Part shown: positions 8,708-15,767 of the stretch, one piece after another | How the letters are laid out: the number at the start of each line of letters is the position of its first letter | How positions within the stretch are numbered: the stretch's first letter is position 1 | From: DASUPK01 sp963744105 | GTDB taxonomy: Bacteria; Actinomycetota; Thermoleophilia; Solirubrobacterales; 70-9 | Reading direction: 5' to 3' | Assembly: GCA_963744105.1 (NCBI GenBank) | Contig: CAVUSJ010000004.1 | Location: 1-64,000, forward strand | Length of the DNA stretch: 64,000 nt | Program-made: the position numbers and the translations under genes | The notes under the pieces: generated by a model | Database searches by the model: none | What the model saw: the letters and a program-made list of their open reading frames with translations, nothing else | What the model was told of the DNA's origin: nothing

Positions 8708-9817
8708 GTGGCCGAACGAACGATCAGCTTCGCCCGCGGCGCCCCGAGCGCCGACATCCTTCCGCACGACGCCGTGCGCGAGGCGGCCGCGCACGCGCTC
8801 GAATCCGACTGGGAGAAGGCGCTGAGCTATGGCACCGGGCGCGGACATCTCGGCCTGTGCGAGTGGATCGCCGAGCTCCACGGCGTGAAGCCCGAGCAGG
8901 TCATGGTCACCAACGGGTCGATGGAGGGCGCCGCCCTCCTCTTCCGCAACCGGGTCTCCAAGGGCGACCGCGTCGTCGTTGAGCAGCCCACCTACGACCG
9001 AACCCTGCTGCTGCTCCAGCAGGCGGGCGCGGATTTGATCGGCGCCCCGCTGGAGTCCGATGGCGTCGACCCGGCGGCGATCGAATCGGCCTGTGGCGAG
9101 GGCGAGGTCGGCCTCGTCCACGTCATCCCCAACTTCCACAACCCGGCCGGCTGCACCCTCTCGGTGGACAAGCGCGGGGCGCTCGTGCAGCTCGCGGCCG
9201 ACCACGGCTTCACCCTCTTCGAGGACGACCCGTACCGCCTGATCTCGTTTGACGAGAACCGGGCGGAGACGATGCTCGACATGGACGGCGCCGATCGCGT
9301 CATCCACGCCTCCTCGTTCTCGAAGTCGGTCAGCCCGGGCGTGCGCGTCGGCTACCTGGTCGGCCCCGAGGACCAGATCGCGACCCTCGCCAAGCGGGCC
9401 AACGAGACCTACATCTCGCCGAACATGCTGGCCGAGTCGATCGTCTTCGAGCTCTGTCGCTCCGGCGGCCTCGACGAGAACCTCAAGGTCGTGAACGCGG
9501 CGCTCCGCGGGCGGCGCGATGCCCTGGTCGAGGCGCTCCACGAGCACATCCCCGAGGCCGAGTTCGTCGTTCCGGCGGGCGGCTACTTCCTCTGGCTGGA
9601 CCTGAAGGACGACGTCGACAGCCAGGCGCTCCTCGCCGAGGCAAAGGAGGAGGGCGTCACCTTCGTCGCCGGACCGGACTTCATGATCGAGGGCGGCTCA
9701 GCGAGCCTGCGGCTGTCCTTCGCGCCGGTGCCCGCCGCCGACGTCGACGAGGGCATCCAGCGGCTGGCCCGCGCGCTCGAGCGGCTGCGGGCCGGCACCT
9801 CCGCCGAGGCCGCCTAG
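8708..9817 (+). CDS. PLP-dependent class I/II aminotransferase (2-aminoadipate/MocR-like)
   Basis: 369 aa, GTG start. The fold-type I aminotransferase signature is complete: FARGAPSADILP at the start, YGTGRGHLGLCEWIAELHG, VTNGSMEGA, NFHNPAGCTLS, EDDPYRLI, the PLP lysine in SSFSKSVSPGVRVGYL (Lys206), and LRLSFAPV near the end. There is no N-terminal GntR domain, so it is an enzyme and not a MocR regulator. The closest characterised relatives are LysN-type 2-aminoadipate and branched or aromatic aminotransferases. The exact substrate is not decidable here. Confidence 0.9.
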   Translation: MAERTISFARGAPSADILPHDAVREAAAHALESDWEKALSYGTGRGHLGLCEWIAELHGVKPEQVMVTNGSMEGAALLFRNRVSKGDRVVVEQPTYDRTLLLLQQAGADLIGAPLESDGVDPAAIESACGEGEVGLVHVIPNFHNPAGCTLSVDKRGALVQLAADHGFTLFEDDPYRLISFDENRAETMLDMDGADRVIHASSFSKSVSPGVRVGYLVGPEDQIATLAKRANETYISPNMLAESIVFELCRSGGLDENLKVVNAALRGRRDALVEALHEHIPEAEFVVPAGGYFLWLDLKDDVDSQALLAEAKEEGVTFVAGPDFMIEGGSASLRLSFAPVPAADVDEGIQRLARALERLRAGTSAEAA

Positions 9818-9993
9818 ACCCTGTCCCCCAGGATCTCCTGTGCTCGCCGGTAGAGGCTGAGGTCCTCCGCCCGGCTCGGGTAGGGCTTCCGGCGCTGCTC
9901 AACGCGATGCGCCTCGATCGCCCGAGCCATGGCCACCAGCCGGCGCTCGGCGAGATTGCGGTCCGTGATCAATCTTCGGGTGCTTGCTTCCAT
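9814..9993 (-). CDS. Small basic hypothetical protein (59 aa)
   Basis: The ATG at 9993 is preceded by a strong GGGGGAAAG ribosome site, and the frame runs 59 codons to a TAG that shares CTAG with the aminotransferase stop. The product is helical and charged (LAERRLVAMARAIEAHR, then RAEDLSLYRRAQEILGDRV), with no signal peptide or membrane segment. The upstream gap contains an AT-rich patch with TATAGT on the minus strand. Too short for confident family assignment. It is easily missed by length-limited gene finders. Confidence 0.6.
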   Translation of the reverse strand: MEASTRRLITDRNLAERRLVAMARAIEAHRVEQRRKPYPSRAEDLSLYRRAQEILGDRV

Positions 9994-10143
9994 TGTCTTT
10001 CCCCCGTTTGTTGAGTGACTTACTCTACTATATTGGATTCGACCGTAATGAGAAGTCTCGGGCCGCTACCTGAAGCTGGGGATAACAGGCGGTAAAGACT
10101 CTGATCTAATGGGCCGAAGGGGCCACCGGCCGAGGAGAAGAGC

Positions 10144-10947
10144 ATGGACGCCCAGTGGAACGACGGACGCCGCTTCGATGGGAGGGTGGCGGTGGTCACC
10201 GGGGGAGGCGGAACGCTCGGCGGAGCGGTTGCCCGCGGTTTCGGTTCGGAGGGGGCATCGGTGGCCGTGGGCTATCGCTCGTCCGAGGGCCCGGCCGAAG
10301 AGGTCGTCGCGGCGGTGAAGGATGAGGGCGGACAGGCCCACTCCGGCCGCCTGGACGTCACCGACCAGGACTCGGTGGACGCCTTCATCGCGGACGTCCT
10401 GGAGCGCTACGGGCGGCTGGACGTCCTCGTCAACGCCGCCGGCCGCCTCGACGAGGCGGACACGGTGAGATTCAGCGAGCTGGACACCGCGGCGGCGAAC
10501 GCGCTCCTCCAGGTCGATGTCATCGGAGTCATGCGGATGTGCAGCGCGGCGAGGCCGGCGATGCTCGCGGACGGCGGTGGTTCCATCGTCAACTTCTCGA
10601 GCACCTACGGGAACGGGATCAACCCCGACAACGCGATCAACTTCGTTCCCGTCAGCTATTCCACCGCGAAGGGAGCGATCCGTGGCTTCACCACCACCCT
10701 GGCCAGGGATCTCGCCCCGGAGATCCGCGTGAACGCGCTCGCCCCGGGGCCGATCTCGGGCGAATGGGAGACCGAGTGGGGAGTCGCCCCCGAGCACATC
10801 GAGGAGGCGATCGCGATGAACCCGCTGAAGCGCTTCGGCAAGCCGGAGGAGATCGCCGAGACCGTGCTGTTCCTCGCCTCCGACGGGGCCGGGTACATCA
10901 CCGGCCAGGTGATCCACGTGGACGGCGGCTGGGTGGTCGCCCCGTAG
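10144..10947 (+). CDS. Short-chain dehydrogenase/reductase (FabG-like)
   Basis: 267 aa. Rossmann start VAVVTGGGGTLGGAVARGFGSEGA, NAAG motif (VLVNAAGRLDEAD), catalytic Ser in VNFSSTYGNG, and YSTAK as the YxxxK motif. The PG motif follows (NALAPGPISGEWE), and the C-terminus YITGQVIHVDGGW is typical. It is an NAD(P)-dependent oxidoreductase of the 3-oxoacyl-ACP reductase/glucose dehydrogenase branch. The substrate is unknown. AGAAGAGC lies before the ATG. Confidence 0.9.
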   Translation: MDAQWNDGRRFDGRVAVVTGGGGTLGGAVARGFGSEGASVAVGYRSSEGPAEEVVAAVKDEGGQAHSGRLDVTDQDSVDAFIADVLERYGRLDVLVNAAGRLDEADTVRFSELDTAAANALLQVDVIGVMRMCSAARPAMLADGGGSIVNFSSTYGNGINPDNAINFVPVSYSTAKGAIRGFTTTLARDLAPEIRVNALAPGPISGEWETEWGVAPEHIEEAIAMNPLKRFGKPEEIAETVLFLASDGAGYITGQVIHVDGGWVVAP

Positions 10948-10955
10948 GCCTGTGG

Positions 10956-11663
10956 CTAGCGTCCGTAGCGGTCTGCGCTGATGACCAGCTGATCGGGCAG
11001 CGGCGGCCGCGGCGCGGGCGCGGGATCGGCCCGGACCGAGACAGTCTCGGCGACGCTCTTCGAGACGGCGTGCGAGCCGTCATCCGAGGCCACGACCACC
11101 TCATCGTCGCCCGAGCTCTCCAGCGTCCCCTTGAGGCCCGGATGGAGGCCGGTGCCCTTCAGGTAGTGGAGGATCTCCTCGGCCTCGTTCTCGAAGCGGA
11201 GGATGACGACGTCGGCGCCCGGCTCGACGTCGGCGAGCAGGACGCCCTCCTCGCGGGCGCCCTCGACGATCGGATGGCCATGGGGGCACGTCTTCGCATC
11301 GCCGATCGCGGCGAGCATGCGTTCCTCGAGGACGGGCGACATCGCGTGCTCGAGCCGCTCCGCCTCCTCGTGGACCTCGTCCCAGGGGATCCCGAGCACG
11401 TCCGTGAGGAAGCGCTCGATCAGGCGGTGCCGGCGGACGATCGCCTGCGCCTCGCCGCGACCGCGCTCCGTGAAGGTGAGCGACTTGTCGTCGGCGCGCT
11501 CGACGTAGCCGTCTCCCTCGAGCCGGCCGATCATCTCGTGGACCGTCGGCGGGGAGAGCTGCATCGCCCGGGCGATGTTCGCTCCGTTGATCTGCAGACC
11601 GGCCTCCTCGAGCCAGAACATCGTCTGCAGGTACTCCTCCTCAGCGACCGTGGCCTGAACCAT
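10956..11663 (-). CDS. DtxR/MntR-family metal-dependent transcriptional regulator
   Basis: 235 aa. N-terminal winged helix (EEYLQTMFWLEEAGLQINGANIARAMQLSPPTVHEMIGRLEGDGYVE) is followed by the DtxR dimerisation domain with metal ligands in RHRLIERFL, EEAERLEHAMSP and CPHGHPI. A C-terminal FeoA/SH3-like domain follows (ADVEPGADVVILRFE). The family represses metal uptake genes when loaded with Fe or Mn. No transporter target is adjacent, so its regulon is elsewhere. Confidence 0.92.
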   Translation of the reverse strand: MVQATVAEEEYLQTMFWLEEAGLQINGANIARAMQLSPPTVHEMIGRLEGDGYVERADDKSLTFTERGRGEAQAIVRRHRLIERFLTDVLGIPWDEVHEEAERLEHAMSPVLEERMLAAIGDAKTCPHGHPIVEGAREEGVLLADVEPGADVVILRFENEAEEILHYLKGTGLHPGLKGTLESSGDDEVVVASDDGSHAVSKSVAETVSVRADPAPAPRPPLPDQLVISADRYGR

Positions 11664-11739
11664 GGCCCGGAGCCTAGCGACAGCCAGGCTCCGGTCGATC
11701 CGGCCGCGGTGTTTGTGGCCGCGTTGATGGCGAAGCTGC

Positions 11740-12075
11740 CTACCTGCGACGCTTAGCCAGGGACAGGCGGAGCGCCTCGAGCCGGTCGTCCCACTCCGCG
11801 CTCACCATCTGGATCCAGTGCGCGGCCTCGTCGAGCGGCTGAGGGCGGAGCTTGTAGTGGGTCTCGCGCCCGATGCGCGAGGCGCTGACCAGCTCTGCGC
11901 CGCGGAGAGCGGTCAGATGCTTGGAGACCGCCTGCCGGGTGATCGGAAGCTGCGCGGCCAATCCGCTTGCGGTCACGGTGCCACCGCGCGCCAGGGTCTC
12001 GACCACCCGCCGCCGCGTCGGATCGGCGAGCGCGTCGAAGACCGCGTCGACGTGTCGGTGAACTGGAGCCCTCAA
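11740..12075 (-). CDS. ArsR-family winged-helix regulator (SRPBCC-associated)
   Basis: 111 aa. The TTG at 12075 overlaps the stop of the SRPBCC gene (TTGA), so the pair is one transcript. The protein has the ArsR core DAVFDALADPTRRRVVETLA, a recognition helix in LPITRQAVSKHLTALRGAEL, and the wing RIGRETHYKLRPQPL. No Cys metal site is visible, which fits the non-metal SRPBCC-linked ArsR group. It probably autorepresses through the palindrome at 12504-12547. Confidence 0.85.
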   Translation of the reverse strand: MRAPVHRHVDAVFDALADPTRRRVVETLARGGTVTASGLAAQLPITRQAVSKHLTALRGAELVSASRIGRETHYKLRPQPLDEAAHWIQMVSAEWDDRLEALRLSLAKRRR

Positions 12076-12503
12076 GCGACGAGTGTGAATTGCAGTGCGT
12101 CCCGCAGGCGTGCCAGGCGCGGGCTCCAGCCGCCGACGGCCATGGAAGTCGGGCCGATCGGGGTCTCCACCACGGTCACGCGACTGCCGCCGGGGAGGGC
12201 CTCGATCGTGAACTCGACGAAGCTCTCGCCCTCTCCGGGGCGCGACCAGGTGAAGGCGAACCTCTCGTTCTCCTCGAGCGTCTGGACCGTCCCGCTCCGC
12301 TCGCCTTCGCCGTCGCGGACGGCGATCTCGCCGCCCTCCGTCGGATCGAGCTCGACGTCGGGGGCGAGCCATTCCTCGAGCCGGTCCTCATCGGTGAGCG
12401 ACTCCCAGACCTCCTCAGGAGTAGCCTCGACGAGGGTCTCGCGCTCGACCCAGGGCGTCTCCTCGTCGTGACGCTCGGTCGTTGTCTCATCTCGCAACTT
12501 CAT
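12072..12503 (-). CDS. SRPBCC/AHSA1-domain protein
   Basis: 143 aa from the ATG at 12503 (MKLRDETTTERHDEE). Family features: VERETLVEATPEEVWESLTDEDRLEEWLAPDVELDP at the start, GERSGTVQTLEENERFAFTW, and GGSRVTVVETPIGP near the end. It is a START-like hydrophobic-ligand fold with unknown ligand. Encoded first in a two-gene unit with an ArsR regulator, an arrangement common for this family. The ATG sits 8 bp after a TAGCAT -10-like hexamer, so the mRNA may be leaderless. Confidence 0.8.
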   Translation of the reverse strand: MKLRDETTTERHDEETPWVERETLVEATPEEVWESLTDEDRLEEWLAPDVELDPTEGGEIAVRDGEGERSGTVQTLEENERFAFTWSRPGEGESFVEFTIEALPGGSRVTVVETPIGPTSMAVGGWSPRLARLRDALQFTLVA

Positions 12504-12547
12504 GGTTGCGTATGCTAGCGTAAGTAACGCAACCACTTGGTTGCGTT
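12504..12547. promoter_or_regulatory. Three-half-site palindromic operator, probably for the ArsR regulator
   Basis: Half-site GGTTGCGT occurs at 12504-12511, inverted as AACGCAACC at 12526-12534, and again as GGTTGCGTT at 12539-12547. The last two form a perfect 9-bp inverted repeat around a 4-bp gap. The array touches the start codon of the SRPBCC gene and ends 30 bp before clpP. The inner palindrome is followed by TTTTAT and could also fold as a small terminator-like hairpin. Confidence 0.6.
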
Positions 12548-12576
12548 TTATCGATCCGGAACAGGAGGTCTCTCAG

Positions 12577-13203
12577 ATGCCGATGGTCCCGACAGTCGTG
12601 GAGCAGAGCGCCAGAGGCGAGCGCGCGTACGACATCTACTCGCGACTGCTGAGCGAGCGGGTCATCTTCCTGGGCACCCCCATCGACGACCAGGTCGCGA
12701 ACCTGATCGTCGCGCAGATCATCCACCTCGAGTCCGAGGACCCCGACAAGGAGATCTCGCTGTACATCAACTGCCCGGGCGGCGTGGTCTATGCGGGCAT
12801 GGCGATCTACGACGCAATGCAGTTCGTGAAGCCGGACGTGCGGACCATCTGTTACGGCGTCGCGATGTCGATGGGATCCCTGTTGCTCGCCGGCGGGGCC
12901 GAGGGCAAGCGGATGGCACTGCCGAACTCGCGAATCCTGATCCACCAGCCGAGTGGCGGCTTCGAGGGGACCGCGGCGGACATCGAGATCCACGCCAAGG
13001 AGACGCTCGACCTGCGTGACCGGATCGACGGGATCTACGCGAAGCACACGGGCAAGTCCAAGGAGCAGGTCCGCGAGGACATGGAGCGCGACCGCTTCTT
13101 CAAGGCGGACGAGGCCGCCGAGTACGGGCTGATCGACCGGGTGATCTCGCAGCGCGAGATCGAGCAGCGCCAGACGGGGTTCTCGTCGAACGGCGGGGGC
13201 TAG
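12577..13203 (+). CDS. clpP: ATP-dependent Clp protease proteolytic subunit
   Basis: 208 aa. The ATG at 12577 has a perfect AGGAGG 8 bp upstream and gives MPMVPTVVEQSARGERAYDIYSRLL, the standard ClpP start. Catalytic Ser98 is in CYGVAMSMGSLLLAGG and His123 in SRILIHQPSGG. The catalytic Asp lies in the following helix region. It forms the tetradecameric protease chamber with ClpX or ClpC ATPases, which are not in the window. No second clpP or tig is adjacent. Its promoter region is shared with the ArsR operator. Confidence 0.96.
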   Translation: MPMVPTVVEQSARGERAYDIYSRLLSERVIFLGTPIDDQVANLIVAQIIHLESEDPDKEISLYINCPGGVVYAGMAIYDAMQFVKPDVRTICYGVAMSMGSLLLAGGAEGKRMALPNSRILIHQPSGGFEGTAADIEIHAKETLDLRDRIDGIYAKHTGKSKEQVREDMERDRFFKADEAAEYGLIDRVISQREIEQRQTGFSSNGGG

Positions 13204-13619
13204 CTCTCGCCCAGCTCGGCCGCCCTCGTGCGCGCCTCCTCGACGGTCTCGAAGTTGATGACCCTGCTGATCCGATCGCCGTTCCAGAGGCTGAGCTGGC
13301 CCCAGCGAAACTCGACGTGCTGGTCGGTGTCATGCGGTGTGCCCCGCTGGAGGACACCGGCCACGGTCATGCCCTCACCCACGACCTCGAGCTCCTCGAC
13401 CTCGAGTGACCAGGTGTCGTAGGAGCTGACCCAGTCCTCATAGAAGCGCCGGTACGTGTCACGGCCCTCGTACCGCCCCAGCCCGAGAGGCTCGACGTCC
13501 CAGACGAAGTCCGGCGTGGTGAACTCCTCCAGCCACCGATCCTCGCCCTCGTTGATGAAGACGTCATATCCGCGGCGGACCCTCTCCTCCAGTGCCTTCC
13601 TGTCGAGCGGGTCCGTCAT
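13200..13619 (-). CDS. SnoaL-like (NTF2 fold) protein
   Basis: 139 aa. Typical SnoaL-like order: ERVRRGYDVFINEGEDRWLEEFTTPDFVWDV, GRYEGRDTYRRFYEDW, LEVEELEVVGEGMTVAGVLQRGTP, and RWGQLSLWNGDRISRVINF. It is a small polyketide-cyclase-like cone fold of unknown substrate, often stand-alone. Its stop shares CTAG with the clpP stop. Confidence 0.75.
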   Translation of the reverse strand: MTDPLDRKALEERVRRGYDVFINEGEDRWLEEFTTPDFVWDVEPLGLGRYEGRDTYRRFYEDWVSSYDTWSLEVEELEVVGEGMTVAGVLQRGTPHDTDQHVEFRWGQLSLWNGDRISRVINFETVEEARTRAAELGES

Positions 13620-13631
13620 GACGCCTCGGGG

Positions 13632-14075
13632 CTATGAGCCTCGCAGCATCCGCTCGACGTCCTCGAGCACCCGGCGGAAGCCGCGAGCGAGCAGGGGCTG
13701 CCAGACGAGCTCCTCCACGCCGCCGATGACCGGCGTCGGGACGCTGAAGCTGGAGCGCCAATCGACTCGCGTGGCCTCGCCTTCCGGGGCGAGCGTGATC
13801 GAGCCGCCGTCGTGGTGGAAGGGGACGTTGAGCTTCACGATCAGGTAGTCGAGCCGGGTCGGCCGCTCGTACGCGGTGATCTCCTCCTCGAAGGTGAGCG
13901 GCCGGACCTTGATGCGGCGCAGCGCCCCGACTCCGTTCGGTGCCGGCGTGCCCTCGCGAACCAGCTCCGAGCCGTGGATCGGGCGGAAGCGGTCGTAGTT
14001 CGCGTGGTCGGCGAGCAGGTCGAAGATCGGCTCGGGCGGCCCGGAGATCGTGCGGGTGACGTGGAGCGAACGCAT
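13632..14075 (-). CDS. SRPBCC-family protein
   Basis: 147 aa. It starts MRSLHVTRTISGPPEPIFDLLADHANYDRFRPI, the usual first strand and helix of the START-like fold, and ends with an amphipathic helix (LLARGFRRVLEDVERML). The ligand is unknown. Its ATG overlaps the stop of the upstream HAD phosphatase gene by one base (TGATG). Confidence 0.75.
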   Translation of the reverse strand: MRSLHVTRTISGPPEPIFDLLADHANYDRFRPIHGSELVREGTPAPNGVGALRRIKVRPLTFEEEITAYERPTRLDYLIVKLNVPFHHDGGSITLAPEGEATRVDWRSSFSVPTPVIGGVEELVWQPLLARGFRRVLEDVERMLRGS

Positions 14076-14887
14076 CAGCCGCCCGCCAACGTAGAGACGA
14101 TCGCCTCGTAGACGCCGTCGCCCATGTAGCCCTCGGTGACGGTGACGTTCGGACGGCCGCCGATCGCCTCCCGCAGGGCCGGGTCACGCTCGGGCCCGTT
14201 GGCCGGTACGAAGAAGCGGCCCACGACCTCGGCAACGGCGAGGTCCTCGACCGAGTCGCCGATCGCAATGCATTCCTCCGGCGCGTATCCGCGCACCTGC
14301 TGGTGATAGGCGACCGCCCGGGCCTTGCTCGCCGATTCGGGAAGCAGGTGATACGCGTGAGCGGGGCCCTCGATCCCGTCCATCGGCGCGAAGATCGCTC
14401 CGTTGTCGATCAGCTTCAGGCCCCGATGGCCGCGCTCGGCCAGCAGCTCGTTCGCCTCGCCGGTGTCGACCTTCCCGCGGAAGAGCAGCGAGAGCTCGCG
14501 CTGCCGGTGCCAGGGGCTGTGCCACTCGAGCCGGCCCCCGAAGTGCTCGAAGAGCTCGTCGGTGATGCCCCGGTCCACCATCGTCTCCGCGAGGGTCTTC
14601 CCTGCGTCGACCTCGGCGTCGCCGATCAGCTCGGTCCGCTCCCCGTCGATCACCACGAGACAGCCGACCTCGCAGATGTAGGAGCGCGAGCCGATCAGCT
14701 TCGCGTCCTCCAGCACCGACGCCTCCCGGCGCCCCGACTTGATGACCACCTCGACGTCGGCACGATGGCAGGCCTCCAGAGCGCGCGCCTGGAGCATCGA
14801 GAACTCGCCCTCGGCGTCGCGGAAGAGCGAGCCCCAGCGCCCGAGCAGGGTGCCGTCGAGGTCGGTGTAGACGCAGCGGAGCGGCAT
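14075..14887 (-). CDS. HAD hydrolase, Cof/mannosyl-3-phosphoglycerate phosphatase type
   Basis: 270 aa from the ATG at 14887. Motif I is CVYTDLDGTLLGRWG; motif II Ser/Lys is in VEVVIKSGRRE; the C-terminal motif is APEECIAIGDSVEDLAVAEVVGRFF. The cap region is intermediate in size. The protein is a sugar-phosphate or nucleotide phosphatase. MpgP-like substrate is possible but no MpgS partner is present. Divergent from folP with only 22 bp between starts. Confidence 0.8.
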   Translation of the reverse strand: MPLRCVYTDLDGTLLGRWGSLFRDAEGEFSMLQARALEACHRADVEVVIKSGRREASVLEDAKLIGSRSYICEVGCLVVIDGERTELIGDAEVDAGKTLAETMVDRGITDELFEHFGGRLEWHSPWHRQRELSLLFRGKVDTGEANELLAERGHRGLKLIDNGAIFAPMDGIEGPAHAYHLLPESASKARAVAYHQQVRGYAPEECIAIGDSVEDLAVAEVVGRFFVPANGPERDPALREAIGGRPNVTVTEGYMGDGVYEAIVSTLAGG

Positions 14888-14909
14888 CGGCGAACCGTAA
14901 CCTGCGTCT

Positions 14910-15767
14910 ATGTCCCGCCGCTGGCAGCTTCGCGACCGCGTCCTCGAGCTGGACACCCCAATCGGCGCGGGGATCGTCAACGTCACCGACGACTCCATGT
15001 TCGAGGGGGCGCGCAGCGGGACGCCCGAGCGCGCGATCGAGGATGGAATTCGCCTCGCGGGTGAGGGCTTCGAGATGCTCGATGTCGGCGCGGTCGCGGC
15101 CGGGGGCTTTGGGGCCGTGCCGGCCGAAGACGAGGCTGCCCGGGTGGTCCCGACGATCGAGGGCCTCGCCGGGCGAACCGGCCTGCCCATCTCGGCCGAC
15201 ACGTACTCGCCCGAGGTGGCGCGACACGCGCTCGACGCAGGCGCCGTGGCGCTCAACGACATCGGCGGCGCGGAGCCGGAGATGCTGGAGGTCGCTGCGG
15301 AGACCGGCTGCGGGCTGGTCGTGATGCACATCGAGGGCCCGCCGCGCCAGAGGCGGGAGCCGCTTCGGTACGACGATCCCGTCGAGCACCTGAAGCGCTG
15401 GTTCAGCGCCCGGCTCGAGGCGGCGATCGCGCGGGGAGTCTCCGAGGACCAGCTCGTGCTCGATCCCGGCCTGGACTTCGACCTGTCGGTCCCCGACGAC
15501 CTGGCGGTCCTGCGCAGGCTGGCCGAGTTGCAGGAGCTCGGGCGTCCTCTCTACGTCTCGCTGTCCCGGAAGGACTTTCTCGGCGCCGTGCTGAGCGGGT
15601 CCTGGGAGACGCGGGCTCCCGCGGTGGACCGCGAGTGGGCCACCGCTGCCGCGGTCACCCTCGCCGTCAGGGGCGGCGCCGGCGTCCTGCGCCTGCACGA
15701 CACGAGCGCACTCCAGGCGATGCGGATCGCCGCCCCGATCGAGCGGCCGGGAGAGCCCGTTGCCTAG
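14910..15767 (+). CDS. folP: Dihydropteroate synthase-like TIM-barrel protein
   Basis: 285 aa. Recognisable DHPS landmarks: GIVNVTDDSMFEGA (loop 1), SADTYSPEVARHALDAGAVALNDIGG, VVMHIEGPP, LDPGLDFD, SLSRKDFLG, and LRLHDTSALQAMR. The usual ESTRPG loop is replaced by AVAAGGFGAV, and the usual GFGK segment after LDPG is absent. It could be the folate enzyme of this organism or a paralogue with a changed pterin/pABA site. No folB or folK is beside it. The DUF1998 helicase start overlaps its end by 8 bp. Confidence 0.75.
   Translation: MSRRWQLRDRVLELDTPIGAGIVNVTDDSMFEGARSGTPERAIEDGIRLAGEGFEMLDVGAVAAGGFGAVPAEDEAARVVPTIEGLAGRTGLPISADTYSPEVARHALDAGAVALNDIGGAEPEMLEVAAETGCGLVVMHIEGPPRQRREPLRYDDPVEHLKRWFSARLEAAIARGVSEDQLVLDPGLDFDLSVPDDLAVLRRLAELQELGRPLYVSLSRKDFLGAVLSGSWETRAPAVDREWATAAAVTLAVRGGAGVLRLHDTSALQAMRIAAPIERPGEPVA

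Noticed and set aside
12526..12547. Rho-independent terminator
   Set aside because: The palindrome followed by TTTTAT could fold as one, but it lies in a divergent promoter gap, and a third half-site at 12504 supports an operator. A dual role is not excluded.
14075..15331. 418-aa version of the HAD phosphatase
   Set aside because: The extra N-terminal part is antisense to folP. The ATG at 14887 directly precedes motif I, as expected for the family.
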